From the NCBI GenBank assembly GCA_036971615.1, contig JAYKKR010000027.1:496001-560000 (forward strand): DNA of 64,000 bases. The letters are read 5' to 3'. The position numbers and the translations under genes are program-made. Shown piece after piece: positions 22,966-35,439 of this stretch (position 1 is its first letter; every line of letters begins with the position of its first letter). The stretch comes from Amyloporia xantha (Eukaryota; Basidiomycota; Agaricomycetes; Polyporales; Adustoporiaceae). The notes below the pieces were generated by a model. That model worked only from the letters and a program-made list of their open reading frames with translations. It was not told where the DNA came from and made no database searches.

Positions 22966-25900
22966 ATGCCGCGAGGCATTCCTAATGCAAAGCGAGATGA
23001 GTCCGCCATGCGATATACACTGTTCCACGTCCCTCTGCCGTCGGTGTGATCTATTCCTCTTGTGTGAAACATTGAACGCACCTGTTTCATCCTAGGCCGA
23101 ACCCCAAGCATGTCGGAACTCATTATCTCAGATCCGAGACCCAGACACTCTGGTACAGAAATGCTGCCCGTGCGAGTGCTGCCAACAGGAACAAGGCAAC
23201 CTCCGACGACACAGGCTCCATAGTCTCTGAGGTAGCGTGCTTGTGGGCACCGTGCATTACTCCCGATTTACCAAGTTTTTCTAGGGTAGGCGTGGCTCAA
23301 AAGTATTGGTGATCCATCCTGGGTCTCGCTTTCTTCGTATTGGAAGAGCGTCCGACGTGACGCCTGTGACTGTGCCGAACGTTATAGCTAGGAAGCATGC
23401 AGCACCAGTTCCGCCTCCCAGATACACTGAAGGCATTTCAAGGCCTCGGAAAGATAAAACACAGGCAGAATCCTCGACAGCTGTGCCAAATGGGGACGAG
23501 TATGCCGTTCCGCTGAATTCGGATGATCCCGTACGTGCAGCCATCACGCTCTCTGTCTTGAACTGAGATTTCTTTGCCTGTCCCTATCAAGTTCGACATG
23601 AAAGTGGCCGGCGATCACCATCTCTCTGCGGGACAGGATGCGGTTCTACAAACTGCGGGTCACCCCAAACGCTGCTAGTATTGCCTCTACATTCAACGAG
23701 CAATTCGTCCCTGAAATCATACCGGAAGTGAACGACCCTTTCCGCATAGATTGGATCCATGGACCTGGAGAAGAGGAGCATCTAATCGGTGAAAAGGTAA
23801 TTTCTCACAGGAGTCCTTTGTCTCGTTCCTTGACATTATAATCCGCTTGTATCAGGCTCTTCGTCTCGCAGATCCAGAAGCGTCCGGATATGCCGTTCGA
23901 TGGCCCATTTATGGTGGAAAGTTCAACACAAGAGATTATCCTTCCAGTCAGATGATCCTCAGCGATTTCGAGACAATTTTGAGAGACAGTTTGAGGGACA
24001 AGCTTGGGCTTGAGGAGTATTCATACAAGGCAAGCCAATGTTCTATCAGATCCGTGCTAAACATCCAATGTCGCACATCACAGGACTATTCTGTTGTACT
24101 AGTGATACCCGATTTCTATGACCGTTTCTATGTGCAGGACCTAGTCAGGATGTTATTGGTCACGATGGGGTTCAAGCAGCTGTGTGCGCAACAGGCAAGG
24201 ATTCTTGTACTGTGCTGCCATCGCCTATTCCTCACTACTGGGTCCACAGGAATCGTTGGCTGCCACGTATGGCGCCGGAATATCCAACGCATGTGTCGTA
24301 GACATGGGTGCTGTCAAAACAAGCATTGCCTGTGTCGATGATGGGCTAGTTCTTGCTGACACAAGGTCGGTTCTTTCGCGGACGACTAGCATTATCTGAT
24401 GCTGCCACTTACAGGATGTGTCTTAACATGGGGGGAGATGATATAACGGAGTTCCTGTATGTGTTATTGGATCGCATCAGCTTCCCGTACAAGGATGTGA
24501 ACCTGGCACGGTCATACGATTGGAACGTTTTGGAAGATTTGAAGGGACGTCTTTGTACCTTGGCCGAGGTACGTCCGTATGCGTCTGGTTCTCTTTATCT
24601 GAACAATTATCTTTACGTTTGACATTGAAGGGGGATGTTGCCCTCAACCTGTATGATTTTGTGGTACGCAGGCCCAGTAAAGCAACGGAGAAATATGGCC
24701 TTCGTGCGTATGACGAAATTATTCTCGCGCCGATGGTGAGTGTTTCGTAAATGGTCACATATAGAATAGCAGCTAACTCTGTCGATGCCGACAGTGTCTC
24801 TTTGAGCCCCGGGTCATCGAGTTCGATCAAAAGCGCGATCGACTACGGCCGACATCACATCCCGATGTCACGGAAGATGTTGTGGAACAGATATCAGATC
24901 ACTTCGTGAGTGAAATCGGCAATTCTTGTGGTAGCTGTCTGACATCACGGGCAGACGCAAGCGATGGTGATCTCAACGCAACATCTACTCCCAGTCGCAG
25001 TGCCACCTCCACTGTTGCTTCAGGAACCGACACCATCTCTACCAGCTTCGGGCCCGCAAACGCCTGGAATTGGTTCGCAACCGGCATTTGTGGTTTCACC
25101 ACAGCCAGCACAGGGAGGTCCGCCACCGCAGCTATCCGATTTCACTGGTGTCCGCAAGGCTGAATTTGTTTTTGTCGATCCGCCCAATTTCGGTGGCGAT
25201 GTCGCAGACGCTGCCGCGCCCTCCGCTGACGAGCCCGGAGCAAGTGGGAGCGACACGAAAGAAGATGTCCCACCGACTGCTACTGTGTCGCCTACCCCGG
25301 CACCACCCCCGGTGCAAGCGTCTACCATCGGTGAAGGTACCGCTGACGTCCCTATGGAGATCCTTGACAACGATGAGGCGGAGACTAAGCCACAGCTACG
25401 TGGCACGTCATCTTCAGAAGCGGTCGAGCAATTGGTACAGGGACCCTCGCCCCAGCCTGCACAGATCTATCCTGGGGGCTATCCCATCGATGTCTGCTTT
25501 GAAGCAAGCAAGCTCCCGCTGGACGTAGCCATCTTCAACAGCGCTCGAGCGGCAGGTGGAGATGAGAAAATTCGGAAATACCTGCAGGCGGTGCTAGTTA
25601 TTGGCGGCACGGCCCTTGTGCCAGGGATGGCGCATGCTCTGGAAAGCAGGTAGGCTCATTCCCTGTCCCTGTTGAGTCGTGGCACTCCCACAAGTGAAAA
25701 CCGCTCATGGCATTTCCAGACTGCAAGCTATCGCCACGCCCCTGGTACCCAATATGGAGAAAGTCCAGATCATACCACCCCCGAAAGACGTCGATCCTCG
25801 CGTCCTTGCTTGGAAGGGAGCTGCGGTTTTAGGCAAGATGGATGGGGTGGCTGATCTATGGATCACGGCTGCAGATTGGGTGCGTTCATCGGTGATATTT

Positions 25901-25986
25901 GTCAAAGTCTAGGCCCACTGACAACGTTCACTTCTCAGGACATTCTCGGAATGCGCGGGCTGAAGGAACGTTGTTTCTATCTGTAG
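22966..25986 (+). CDS. ARP8: Actin-related protein 8 (INO80 complex), about 775 aa
   Basis: Nuclear actin-related protein that, with actin and Arp4, couples the INO80 chromatin remodeller to DNA and nucleosomes. Thirteen exons fit in frame: 22966-23045, 23096-23231, 23285-23530, 23605-23796, 23856-24029, 24084-24194, 24250-24365, 24415-24568, 24631-24735, 24795-24905, 24955-25649, 25720-25879 and 25939-25986. Arp8 signatures: RYTLFHVPLPSV, THYLRSETQTLWYRNAAR, VIHPGSRFLRIGRASD, LRDRMRFYKLRVTPNA, WPIYGGKFNTRDYPS, VLVIPDFYDRFYV, GAGISNACVVDMGAVKTSI, LNMGGDDITEFL, VLVIGGTALVPGM and AWKGAAVLGKMD. A Pro/Ala-rich insert (about residues 480-620) sits in the actin fold, as in other Arp8 proteins. Introns 24030-24083 and 24195-24249 begin with GC. 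Around 23592 the obvious acceptor leads to a frame clash (see findings). Confidence 0.95.
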
Positions 25987-26553
25987 TGCTAACCACGCTT
26001 CAAACGGATGAAACTCATAACATTGTGACATATACTACGACCGCGTCCTAAGTTCTCTGCCATATCTGTACACTTTGCTCTCTTGTTATATCAATAATCA
26101 TATGCATATGCAAACCAAAGTGATGATTTCGACGTCCAAGCATGAGTTTCAAGTGTATCCACCCATATAAGATAGCATATCATCAGAAGGCCAAGGGTAT
26201 TTCGAGATGTCACGGAAGCTGTTTATAACTACCGAGACGATAGAGAACAGCTGATCGCACTCAGCAAGAAGTCAAGAGAAAAATGTCCGGCCCTGTCTCC
26301 GAACGAACAAAATTGAGCAGCGATAGGGAGAAGCAGACCGCTATCTGCGAAGCCTACAATGACAGGCGGATCTTGATTAATTTGCATTCGTCAGGTTGCA
26401 GCCTCGACCAAGAGCCTGTCACGGTTTTCATTTCGTTCCTACCTCTTCTGCTCGCCAGCATTGCCATCGTGAGATCGGAGAGTGCGGAAACATTTGTCCA
26501 CCGAGGCGATGGTCATACACAGAAGGGTGTGAAACAATATGGGGAACGCCTAG
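25987..26553. other. Intergenic region between convergent ARP8 and RING genes
   Basis: Holds the ARP8 3' UTR and perhaps a last exon of the RING gene. A minus-strand stretch at about 26430-26540 remains open after a possible splice at 26600, so the RING protein could extend here. Nothing else recognised. Confidence 0.4.
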
Positions 26554-27957
26554 TCAACACGCGCACGCAGTGGCATAGAACATGCAGAGAGACTGACCTC
26601 TCTCGTTCTTGCCATTCACGTCGCGAAGCGCCGCCAGTGCGCCACGCAGAAGCCGAGCCGTCATCAGCCGCGTCTGATTTTCTCTTCCCTTACCCTTACT
26701 GCTGCCTGCACCGCTCGATCCCGAGCCAGGCCCGGCTATGCTGCCTATCAGGTCGGTAAGGATCTTGTCAGCTAACCTGTTCGGCGTGAACGGGCAGGTC
26801 AGCATGCTGCGTGGGGGCTCGGCGGTGGGGAAGGGTAGCACGCTGCGGCAGAGCGGGCATTCGAGCTGTACATGCCAATGTCCACACTCCTGCTGCAAGT
26901 GCGAGAAGAACCACTTGAGGATGCAGAGTGCACAGAACGAATGTCCGCACTGTGCAGGCGCAAGATTGTACGGGCATGCCCTGTGCGGTTGGAAACGACC
27001 GTAAGTCCACGCTGCTCAGTTGCAAATCAAGTGTGGAACGTACATGACGTCAAAGCATCTGCATGAGCACATTTCAGTCAACATGCGCGACAGACGACTG
27101 TTCCTCTCACAATGCACATGTGAAGTGTTCTTCTAGTTGCGCTAAGACGATTTCTGCCTTGCTAGCTGACAGGCTGATCGCAAGGTCGTTCGCCTCCTGC
27201 TCCTGTTTCTTGACGGCCTTCTCTTTCTTCTGCATAACTGAGTGCCTTTTCTCGAGCTGCTTCTCCAGGCGTTTTATTTCCTCTTCTTTCTTCTTGAGCT
27301 CAAGCTCACGCTTGTTTAGCTCCGTCTGAGTCTTCTTCGTGGACACTTCAAATTCGGCGTACTTGCGTTTCAACGTCGTCTGCTCCGTGCGGTCCTTCTT
27401 CTCGTGCGCCTTGAGGTCGAGCGTATGTGGCAACGTCTTATCCTCCCGCTTCTCATCTTTCGTCTCTCCCTTGGAAGTAGAGGCAACTGGTTTAGGGACA
27501 GCCTTGTTCGATGCGGTCTTAGCCGCCTTCGATCGCGGTGCAGATGACTTTAGGGTGACGGGTGGATCTGGCTCCTGCGGCTCTTCCTTGACCAACCTGC
27601 GTTTCTTCGTTTGAGGGCCGCCTTCAATTTCGACATACGCTAAGTTCCTCGCCTCTGAGAAGACGTCAGTGAACAGGAATCGCACGCAACGCCGCTCAGA
27701 CGTGAACGAGCCATGATGCCTATCGATCAATCACCTTGTGGTTTCAGACGAGCAGACTGGCGGCGTGATTGGACGGCTGCTGAAGCCTTCCGCACTGTAG
27801 CCTCCGCCTTGCTACGCACATTGGTAGCACCGGATCTGGTCTTCATGAACACGTCTAGATGGTTGGAGAACACTGCTCGGTTGTCTACCGACGTGCCACT
27901 CACTGCGCTTTCCTCCTCGATCACGTGTGTTCTGTGGCGGCGACGATTAGGCGCCAA
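26554..27957 (-). CDS. RING-finger protein with coiled coil (N-terminus unresolved)
   Basis: Probable E3 ubiquitin ligase of an Agaricomycete family. Exons read: up to 27735, 27654-27111, 27058-27044 (15 nt) and 26980 down to 26554. The N-terminal part is basic with a nuclear-signal-like KKRRLVKEEPQEP. It is followed by a long charged coiled coil (ELNKRELELKKKEEEIKRLE and after), then a C3HC4-type RING: CALC, CGHSF, CALC, ILKWFF, CPLC. After the RING comes PFTPNRLADKILTDLI and a Gly/Ser linker. The 15-nt micro-exon encodes part of the RING loop. Position 27957 is only where the frame opens (TTG codon); the first in-frame ATG is at 27846, but upstream residues look coding, so a further 5' exon is likely. 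The C-terminus may also be spliced near 26600. RING identity is firm, gene ends are not. Confidence 0.75.
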
Positions 27958-30900
27958 GTTGAACTAATTGTTTTTCAATGACAGCCAACTGGCAAGCTGC
28001 ATATCCCGTTACCTTTCTATCACGATGGTGCAAAAGTCCCCCAGGGATTGGGTTGTGCTCAACGTCAACTGCTTACAAGAATGTAACCGTTAGATTCATA
28101 GAGGTAGATGCTGTTACATCTTCCGTGAAGTATTCTACCTAACATCAGATTGCCTTTATGGAGAAGGCGTGTCTTGAATTACACGTGCCGTAATAGGAAT
28201 TGCTTCAATGACGATTGATTTGGAGCGTTCATGTAGCGCGCTTTGACGTTTCAAGGCATTCTTCGGGGTTGTCTTGCTTGACCAGGATGTATTTGTATTT
28301 TCGGCATTTTTGCCATTTCTCTCGACATGAACATCAGTTTCAGTTTCAGCTATCCACTGGTACTTCTGATCCGTGATTTTTAGGTTTTATCAGCCGTGAC
28401 TCACCAAATCGTCCCATATTGGCGTCTCCCATGATACGCCGAGAAGCGTAAGTTTTATGCACAGCCGTGAGCAATCTATCCTTTCTTCGAAAATTTTAAC
28501 ATCCACTGATTCGATTTTTTCCATATCGTCATTCGGATTTAATTGCACCGTACCTGTATAAGCTGGCTGTATGAAACAGTGTCCAACCTCTTAGCCGCCG
28601 AGTGGGCACCAGATCGATCGCACCCTTCTACACGTGTGTAGTAGCTCAATGACTGTGTACGACCCCATCCAAGCTATGCATACCATCTCTTCATTGCGAC
28701 TAATCATTATTTGTCTACTTTGACTCACATTACTACCTTCAGTGTTTACCTCCTACTGTAAATGTTCAGTCATAAGCGCTTCCTGGACATGGCCGGTGTC
28801 CTGTTCGACCTGTCACCGTGGAATCCTCTGTCAATGTCTCTGCGCCTGTCGGTTCCGAGGAACCTCGTACAGCGGTAGCCGAAGTCCTTGGCATGCCACG
28901 GACCCCATCATTCCAGAATACTTACGCGATAGCGTACCTAGATTTGTATGTCGAAGACGGTAACATCAAACGTATCTGTCAAGATCAAAGTTTGTTGCGG
29001 AGGCCTTGCTAGCACCAACTTGTCAAACAGTTGTCAAGTCGGCTGCACTTCGGCGCAGGTTGACCCCTTGTTACTTTCAGTAAACGGGACAATGGATGAC
29101 TATCACAGCTAGTAGTATCGCTGTGAGAGACCAGATATTACCTCACAATCCTTGTGCCAAATATTTCGATATTTGGGCGTAGTTTCCTTCATTGGCACGG
29201 CGCTTGTTTCACCCAAATGTGGTTCAGCTAAATGTGGTAGGCCTGGTTGACGCGTTCGACTATGTTTTATTAAATTGTGGTATGTGCTCTATTCTCCACA
29301 GAAGTTCGTCAGCGTCGCGCCCACGCAGGGTGGAAACCCCTGCGCCAATAGTGCGCCTACGCTGTGACTGCATGCAACCAGGCCCATCCGCTATTTCGTT
29401 CGACAGATGGGGATCTCCAGATGCGCCGGGTCGTTTCCTTCCAGAGGTCTATCAGACGCACAAGCTCTGTACAGGGTTGTGATTGCGTTAGATAAACTTT
29501 CATCGATAATACCCCGCACGCCATCTGTCTATCCCCAAAGGTCCTGCTGCGCCGACGCTCTGCTGAGACACAACAGCATGGCTCAACTTTCAGCCGCATT
29601 GCACAGACATCTCCATTGGCAAGTAGACGATTGTATCCGTTCCAATCCAATATCATGGGCGTTGCTGAATGGTAATCGTTGCCTTCGGGTCATAGTCACT
29701 AGGACAATGTGCTTATCTTGTCCCAAGGCACACAGTAGGTGATCCGAACACAGTCCCGCATAGTGCTCATAATCGTTGCCTTGATCAGTGACAGCAATAT
29801 ACCTTCGTATAGCCCGTTCTAATCGATGCAGTATTCTTGTGCATAAGTTCGAGGTCGTCATTCAGATTGAAGTCTATGGGAATCTGAGCGAAGGCGATGC
29901 AACTCTCCGTGGAGCTGAAATAAATCTGCTAAATCGAGACTATGTCTGTCACTATGATATGTCACATTGCCGGGCTCTTCTCAGGTTTGTTCTCTTGAAG
30001 AATTGTTCTGATTAGCGAGCAAACCGTCTGATATTTACCTTGCATCAGAAATACAAGATGGTCCGCGTCTCTTGCTGTGTAAAAACATTGTTGTTTCACT
30101 ATGCGATTTCGACCTCTCTTCTGACTCTAGAATTTTTCTAGCTTGGGGATGTGCTCGTGAAATTCGTGTGTTTTCAATCGTTGAGCGTTTCGGAATTTCA
30201 ATGAGCGAAGACTTGGCGCGGGGCCTGCTGATGTTGTGATTGTAGCGTCTACTGTGTTCGACGTAATCTTGCTCGAGTCTCCGACGTGTCGCCGCCAGGT
30301 CCTGGACCCGGTCTCTGCGATATTCGGACCTCTGTGGCAACACGCTAAGTCTATGTCTATGGCATTTCGAGCAAGATGGACAAATCGGTTGTTCTCGATC
30401 TCATCATTGTACATTCTGTACGATATCAAGCCCTATGTCCCAAATCCATCCATCCATGCCATTGGACAGAATCAGCGGGTTCATTTTGACGCCTTGATCG
30501 GGAGAATCCTGTGCTAACCATATGAGTATCAAAGTGGACTACTGGCCGAAAATACAACATGCGTTCGAATGGGACGTTCTCAACAGTTGATGAGAGTGTG
30601 GCCGTGATTCAGTAGTCGACGTCGCGGCCTGTTCACCTGCCTAACTGAAGTGGCTCTTCGTAACACCGACTCTGTTTAGAAGGTCGCCAATCTATCATCG
30701 GTATATCGTTACTTCCATCATGAAGTCGGCCGCCCGCACTAGGATCGCAGCTGCTCACGCTCTTCTTTCGATAGGGCCGATCTAAGGGATCTAGGGATCA
30801 ATCCTTACATAACTCGGAATCCTCTAATCACCAAGGCAACAACCATTGGCAATACCGACTTGCCAAATCGCCCACATTTCGAAAACTTGCCTAACTGCTG

Positions 30901-33900
30901 TACAGTCTTATATTTAGCTATCGGGTCCTCACATTTTATGATCTGCAGCTATCGCCTTACATCTAATCAGGCGAAGTCGGGGACAATACTCGAATGCATT
31001 CCTGTGCGTCCACTACTAGTAGGGCGACATAAATCACCTCAATTTTGCTCATTATGACTACTCATTGACTAGATCTAACAACCTCCATCTCTGTTTCCAG
31101 CGGATGAAGTTTGACAAGAACGTATGTCCTACCTACACCTCTCTCATCTCCTTCATAAAAAGAGCGCTGACATCATTCCAGGTCCGTGTGAACGCTCAGG
31201 CTCGCGACGCAACGGACATTGATTTCCTCCGGTTCAACTATGTTACAAACCGCCGCTCGGGGTCTATTCCGACGTCAAAAACATATGGAATATGCCTTTC
31301 ACGTCAAAGTTTGATTGAAACAAGCATCCTTAATCCCGGCCTACCAATATACAAATCTAGCTCAAGATATCTCTTGCCGTTCTCGGATTGTCATGATGGT
31401 CTTGCGGTGCAGCCTTTCAACTCAGATACTGGTTGTCAAATTTATAACCCATCCCGTTGGTTTCTCTATGATAGTCCAGATACTGTCCTCCCCAAGAGAG
31501 CTCGGATCCTGACCGGATTCTTGTATCTCCGAGTGCTGTCTCTCACGCTCCTCACGCTCCTCATGCCCCGTCCAGTCACTTGCAGGGGGAATGGACAAAT
31601 ATTAAAATACCATTTGCTCCTTCGAGTGGTGGACAATGTTGCTGCATTTAGTTCAACGCCCCGGCTTGATGTCTTACCTTGTGATGCAGCCAGACCCTGG
31701 TACGATTTCAAATGTCGGAACTGAAGTGTTGTATATCCCCGCCAGTCTTGCGAATATTAGCAATCAGTTTGATCCTCATCATCGGTTTCGAAGGTCTGTC
31801 TTTGATAAGTCACCCACAGTCCCTACGGGTCAGAATTCCTCGCCTCTCATAGTACGCAGGCCTGAAACAAAGCAGCCATAGGCGCTGTGTGTACTCAGTG
31901 CAGCTTCCCTCGGGCGACCTTCATCCTACCACCTCAAACCACTTCAGGAGGATCTCAGTCCCTCATCATTGAGATGAGTATCGCTGATGATCTGCGATTT
32001 TGGCCTCTGGTTTGCCTCGAAATGCGGCGGGTTCGTCATGAGCTGCTGCGAGCATGTGTCCGAGTCAGCCGACTACTATCCCTCCTTTACTGAGTTCCGT
32101 TCTCGGCCCAACTCGGGAGATGTATTGAGCAGTGAGAAGTAATTCAATGTCGTGTACAGATTGCGTGAGATCCTCGCAGCCTCCATGGTAAGGGCACCAA
32201 TTACTGGGTACAAACTACGGGCAGCTGCTCGTCGACAATAATTCAGACTGCATCTTTCTATTTGGGGGTATCACTAGTACTATCCCCAATCAGGAATGTG
32301 TCAGAAGCGAGCATCCGGCAACTGGGCGACGAATGTTATAAACTGGTGTTCAAATGGAAACACATGCACTGGCATTCACCGAGGAAGTCAGCATGGTGCA
32401 CATACTTCGCGGACGGCTGCACTTGGCTTAACCTTCCAATGATGACATTGGCCTCCGCGTACTAGTAAGCCTTGCATACCTTAGTGCGAATGCCGATTTA
32501 CCGACCATCCGATTTAAAGATGAGTCGCCGGAACGTACTAATCGCATGCGGGCTACTCGTTAAAATACCGGCGCTTACGCCGGGAAGCTAGGCGCAGGGT
32601 TGATTTAACTCCCGACCAGCCTCGAGTGGGGCGCGTTCGATCATGGCGATCGCACTAACGGCATGATGCGCCACCCCCAAAAAGTAAGTACCATGGCCAG
32701 AGTCGACTTCACCTGTTGTCCATGTTTATCTCGTCTTTCAGCTCACTTCAGCGGTAGCTCTTCAAAGACGCCAGCCAGAAGAAGGCGGCGGAATGATGGC
32801 CGCTCTCAGCCTTTTCGGTCACCTTCATACTTCGACAGGCGAATTTCATGATAAGCTTTGTGGTACTGCCAGTACTTGTGGATCACATCTGACACGAGTC
32901 AAGGCTAATACATAACCGCAGGCGCACCGCGCATCTCAAGGCGCGTTTATTAACCGTGAGGGCTTGAAGCCTGACTCGAAGGAATCGACTTGGAATTGAC
33001 AGACTCCGGGTAACGATTGTCTCGAAACAACCTTTCTGGCGCCCCGAGTTGCTTCGTTTCATTTTCTGGTATTTCTGGTGTTGTATCATGGTCGCCTTTT
33101 AATTTGAACTGCGATCTTAATGCTATAGGTTGTCAGGAATTCCTTACCAAGCCATTTGCGCCTTGTGTTCTACATTTAGATGTTCATGTGTCTGACGAGA
33201 TTGCTGTAAATCCGAAAAATTCGACCGAGATCCAGTAGAGGCGGTCGTCATAAATTACAAATGGCATGTTCAGCGTCTCTGCTTCCAAGATGAGTCAGTC
33301 GTTCATATTTTGAAATAAGAAGCCTTCCAATTCGAATTTTGATCCCCAAGGAACGTGCCGTCGTCCGCCCACAACTCGTGGTAGTATCAAAGATGCTTCA
33401 TGTGGTACTCTGATCAGCTTCCCGTAGGTGCACAAGGTCATTCGAATGCCAGGCGATACGCTCAAGTAATGCGATTAGTCAAACTCCGTAATTCATATTC
33501 AACCTGTCCTTGGTGTCAGGGTGTCCAAATACCTGAAAGTGGATATTATCTTGACATCGCGGCTCGAATTAATCTTTTACCAACAGGAATTGTTTTACAG
33601 AGTTGGCTTCCTTTGCTGGCTGTACGGATAGGCTCTATGCCCGATGTCACTTTGCTCGAAGTGAAGACGGTCCCTCAGAAGCTCAGCGAAACATGTAAAC
33701 TTAATCCTTGATATGACAAGAGCTGTCAATATTTGGCGCATAGGGTGTACATGATGTGAACAGCGTTGAGACTCAGAGAGCAGCTGGGTCGAAAGGCCCG
33801 AACTGTGGCAAGCAAGCTGCCGAGCAAGCCATCCCATTATCTCCACACGGTCGGTGTGTCCCCTCAATGTTATTTTCATTCTGCCTTGAGGCGCACGTCT

Positions 33901-34856
33901 ATACAATCATAGATATGTAGAACTGACCCATGTACAGCGCAATCGTGGACAAACCCAAATCGGGACGACTTCGCGCCTACAGAAGCCAGCAAGACAATAG
34001 CGGTGTGAGCCTCGAGCCTGCGTACTGCTTCCGTCCTCGTGCATCCGGGTGCGCAGCCACTTCTCTTTTCTCCCCTTCCGTCCTCACAGACTTCGAGTTC
34101 CTACCACGAGGCCGTCGTGCAATCGCACAGAAGACGAAGCCACATTGATCTGCGTACATATTCTCATGCGATATCATATCAGATAGAGCTCAAATGGATG
34201 ATGCTTCCGACGCTTCTCATTCGCGTCGCCTGGGTACTGGTCGTTCTTAACATAAACGAGCTGGCTTGAGCGTCTAAGGACGTGGCACCGATAGAGCCGT
34301 CGCGTCGTCAAATCCGTACGTAAAGAGGAGGGGCAGGCGATCATGATCAGTGCGCGTCTCTCAACTTCTTCCATGTGCCCCTTCTGTTTCCTGTCATTGC
34401 GCAATCGCACGGCTGGACTTCTCTCTTCCAGGACAGAATTCGGGAAGCTGTCCTGCAGGCTCCGCGGCGCGTGCGGTATCTGACGTGAACTTTCAAACCG
34501 GCAAATTGACAGCTGCATGCGCGCTTGCTACCGCCAGCGAACGAGATCCAGATTCTGCGCTCGCTCGTCCATTTGCGTCCTCCTTCGGGCATCCCGCGCC
34601 CCCGAGCCATCATAACATTTCCGGCCGCGGGAGAACATTTACATGGTGCGGGCTTACACATAGGTCACCCGGTCACCGAGAATGTTCGTGGTCTGCGTAA
34701 TTCTCTCTGCCCGCACCGTGTTGATGAAACTCTCCGTCCGATCGTAGTCGCCGCCGCATGATATAGGTTGACATATGATGCCTTCCTGGCACCTGGACCT
34801 CCGTCCGTTTCTGTCTCGTCAGACATACGAGTCCGACCCGGAGGCACATGAACGGT
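27958..34856. other. Gene-poor 6.9-kb region
   Basis: Scattered frames of 60-220 codons on the plus strand (for example 28742-29012, 31065-31724 and 33400-33711) and the minus strand (29357-29861, 30035-30429). None shows a domain, codon bias or joinable exons that I can defend. Composition is mixed, with no long terminal repeats and no transposase motifs recognised. Probably decayed genes or old mobile DNA. Confidence 0.5.
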
Positions 34857-35439
34857 CTGCTGTCGAGGACATCCGGGAAATGGAAACTACGGGGATCCCC
34901 GTACAACGGGGACTACGGGGACTACGAGAATTCAGGCACGGCCGGTTTTGGATTGGAGTTCCGCCCGCCGGAATATCAACGTTCCAAACCTTGTTCCTGC
35001 GTACGTAATGATATTCAGCACGTACCACGTGACTGACCCTCCCCGCCGCCCGACGGTCCCGCCACCACGCGCGCCACTCTCAGCTACACCATGAAGTGTT
35101 TTGGCGGTACCGCAGTCATATAGAATTGAAGATATATAAGTGTGGAAAAGTCAGGAATGCGAGGCAGGGGGAGGCAGAGAACGCAACGCTAGGGGCGGCG
35201 GGAAAGGTGGCGGGAAGGCGGCGCAAGGGGCGGGGAGGCGCGCCGCCCCCGATGAAATAGCCAGCCAGAATATTGGTCACGTGGAAAGTATGGCCGTGGG
35301 TGTTAGCCACATCAGCCGTGATGCCGCGACGCGTCCAGCCACTCAAGTTACATGCCGCGACGTCGCCGCCGTAGCACCCCGCAGCCCCGTAGTACGGGGG
35401 TCCCCGCAGTTTCCAATACCCAGACATTCTGCTGCTGTC
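34857..35439. mobile_element. hAT-like MITE, 567 bp, with 8-bp target duplication
   Basis: The element spans 34865-35431 and is flanked on both sides by the direct repeat CTGCTGTC (34857-34864 and 35432-35439). Terminal inverted repeats of about 50 bp are imperfect: both ends share TGGAAACT, CGGGGA, CCCCGTAC and ACGGGG at matching spacing. The right terminus read inward starts CAGAATG, like hAT ends (CA-G). There is no transposase frame, so it would have been moved in trans. An 8-bp target duplication is the hAT hallmark. Confidence 0.72.
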
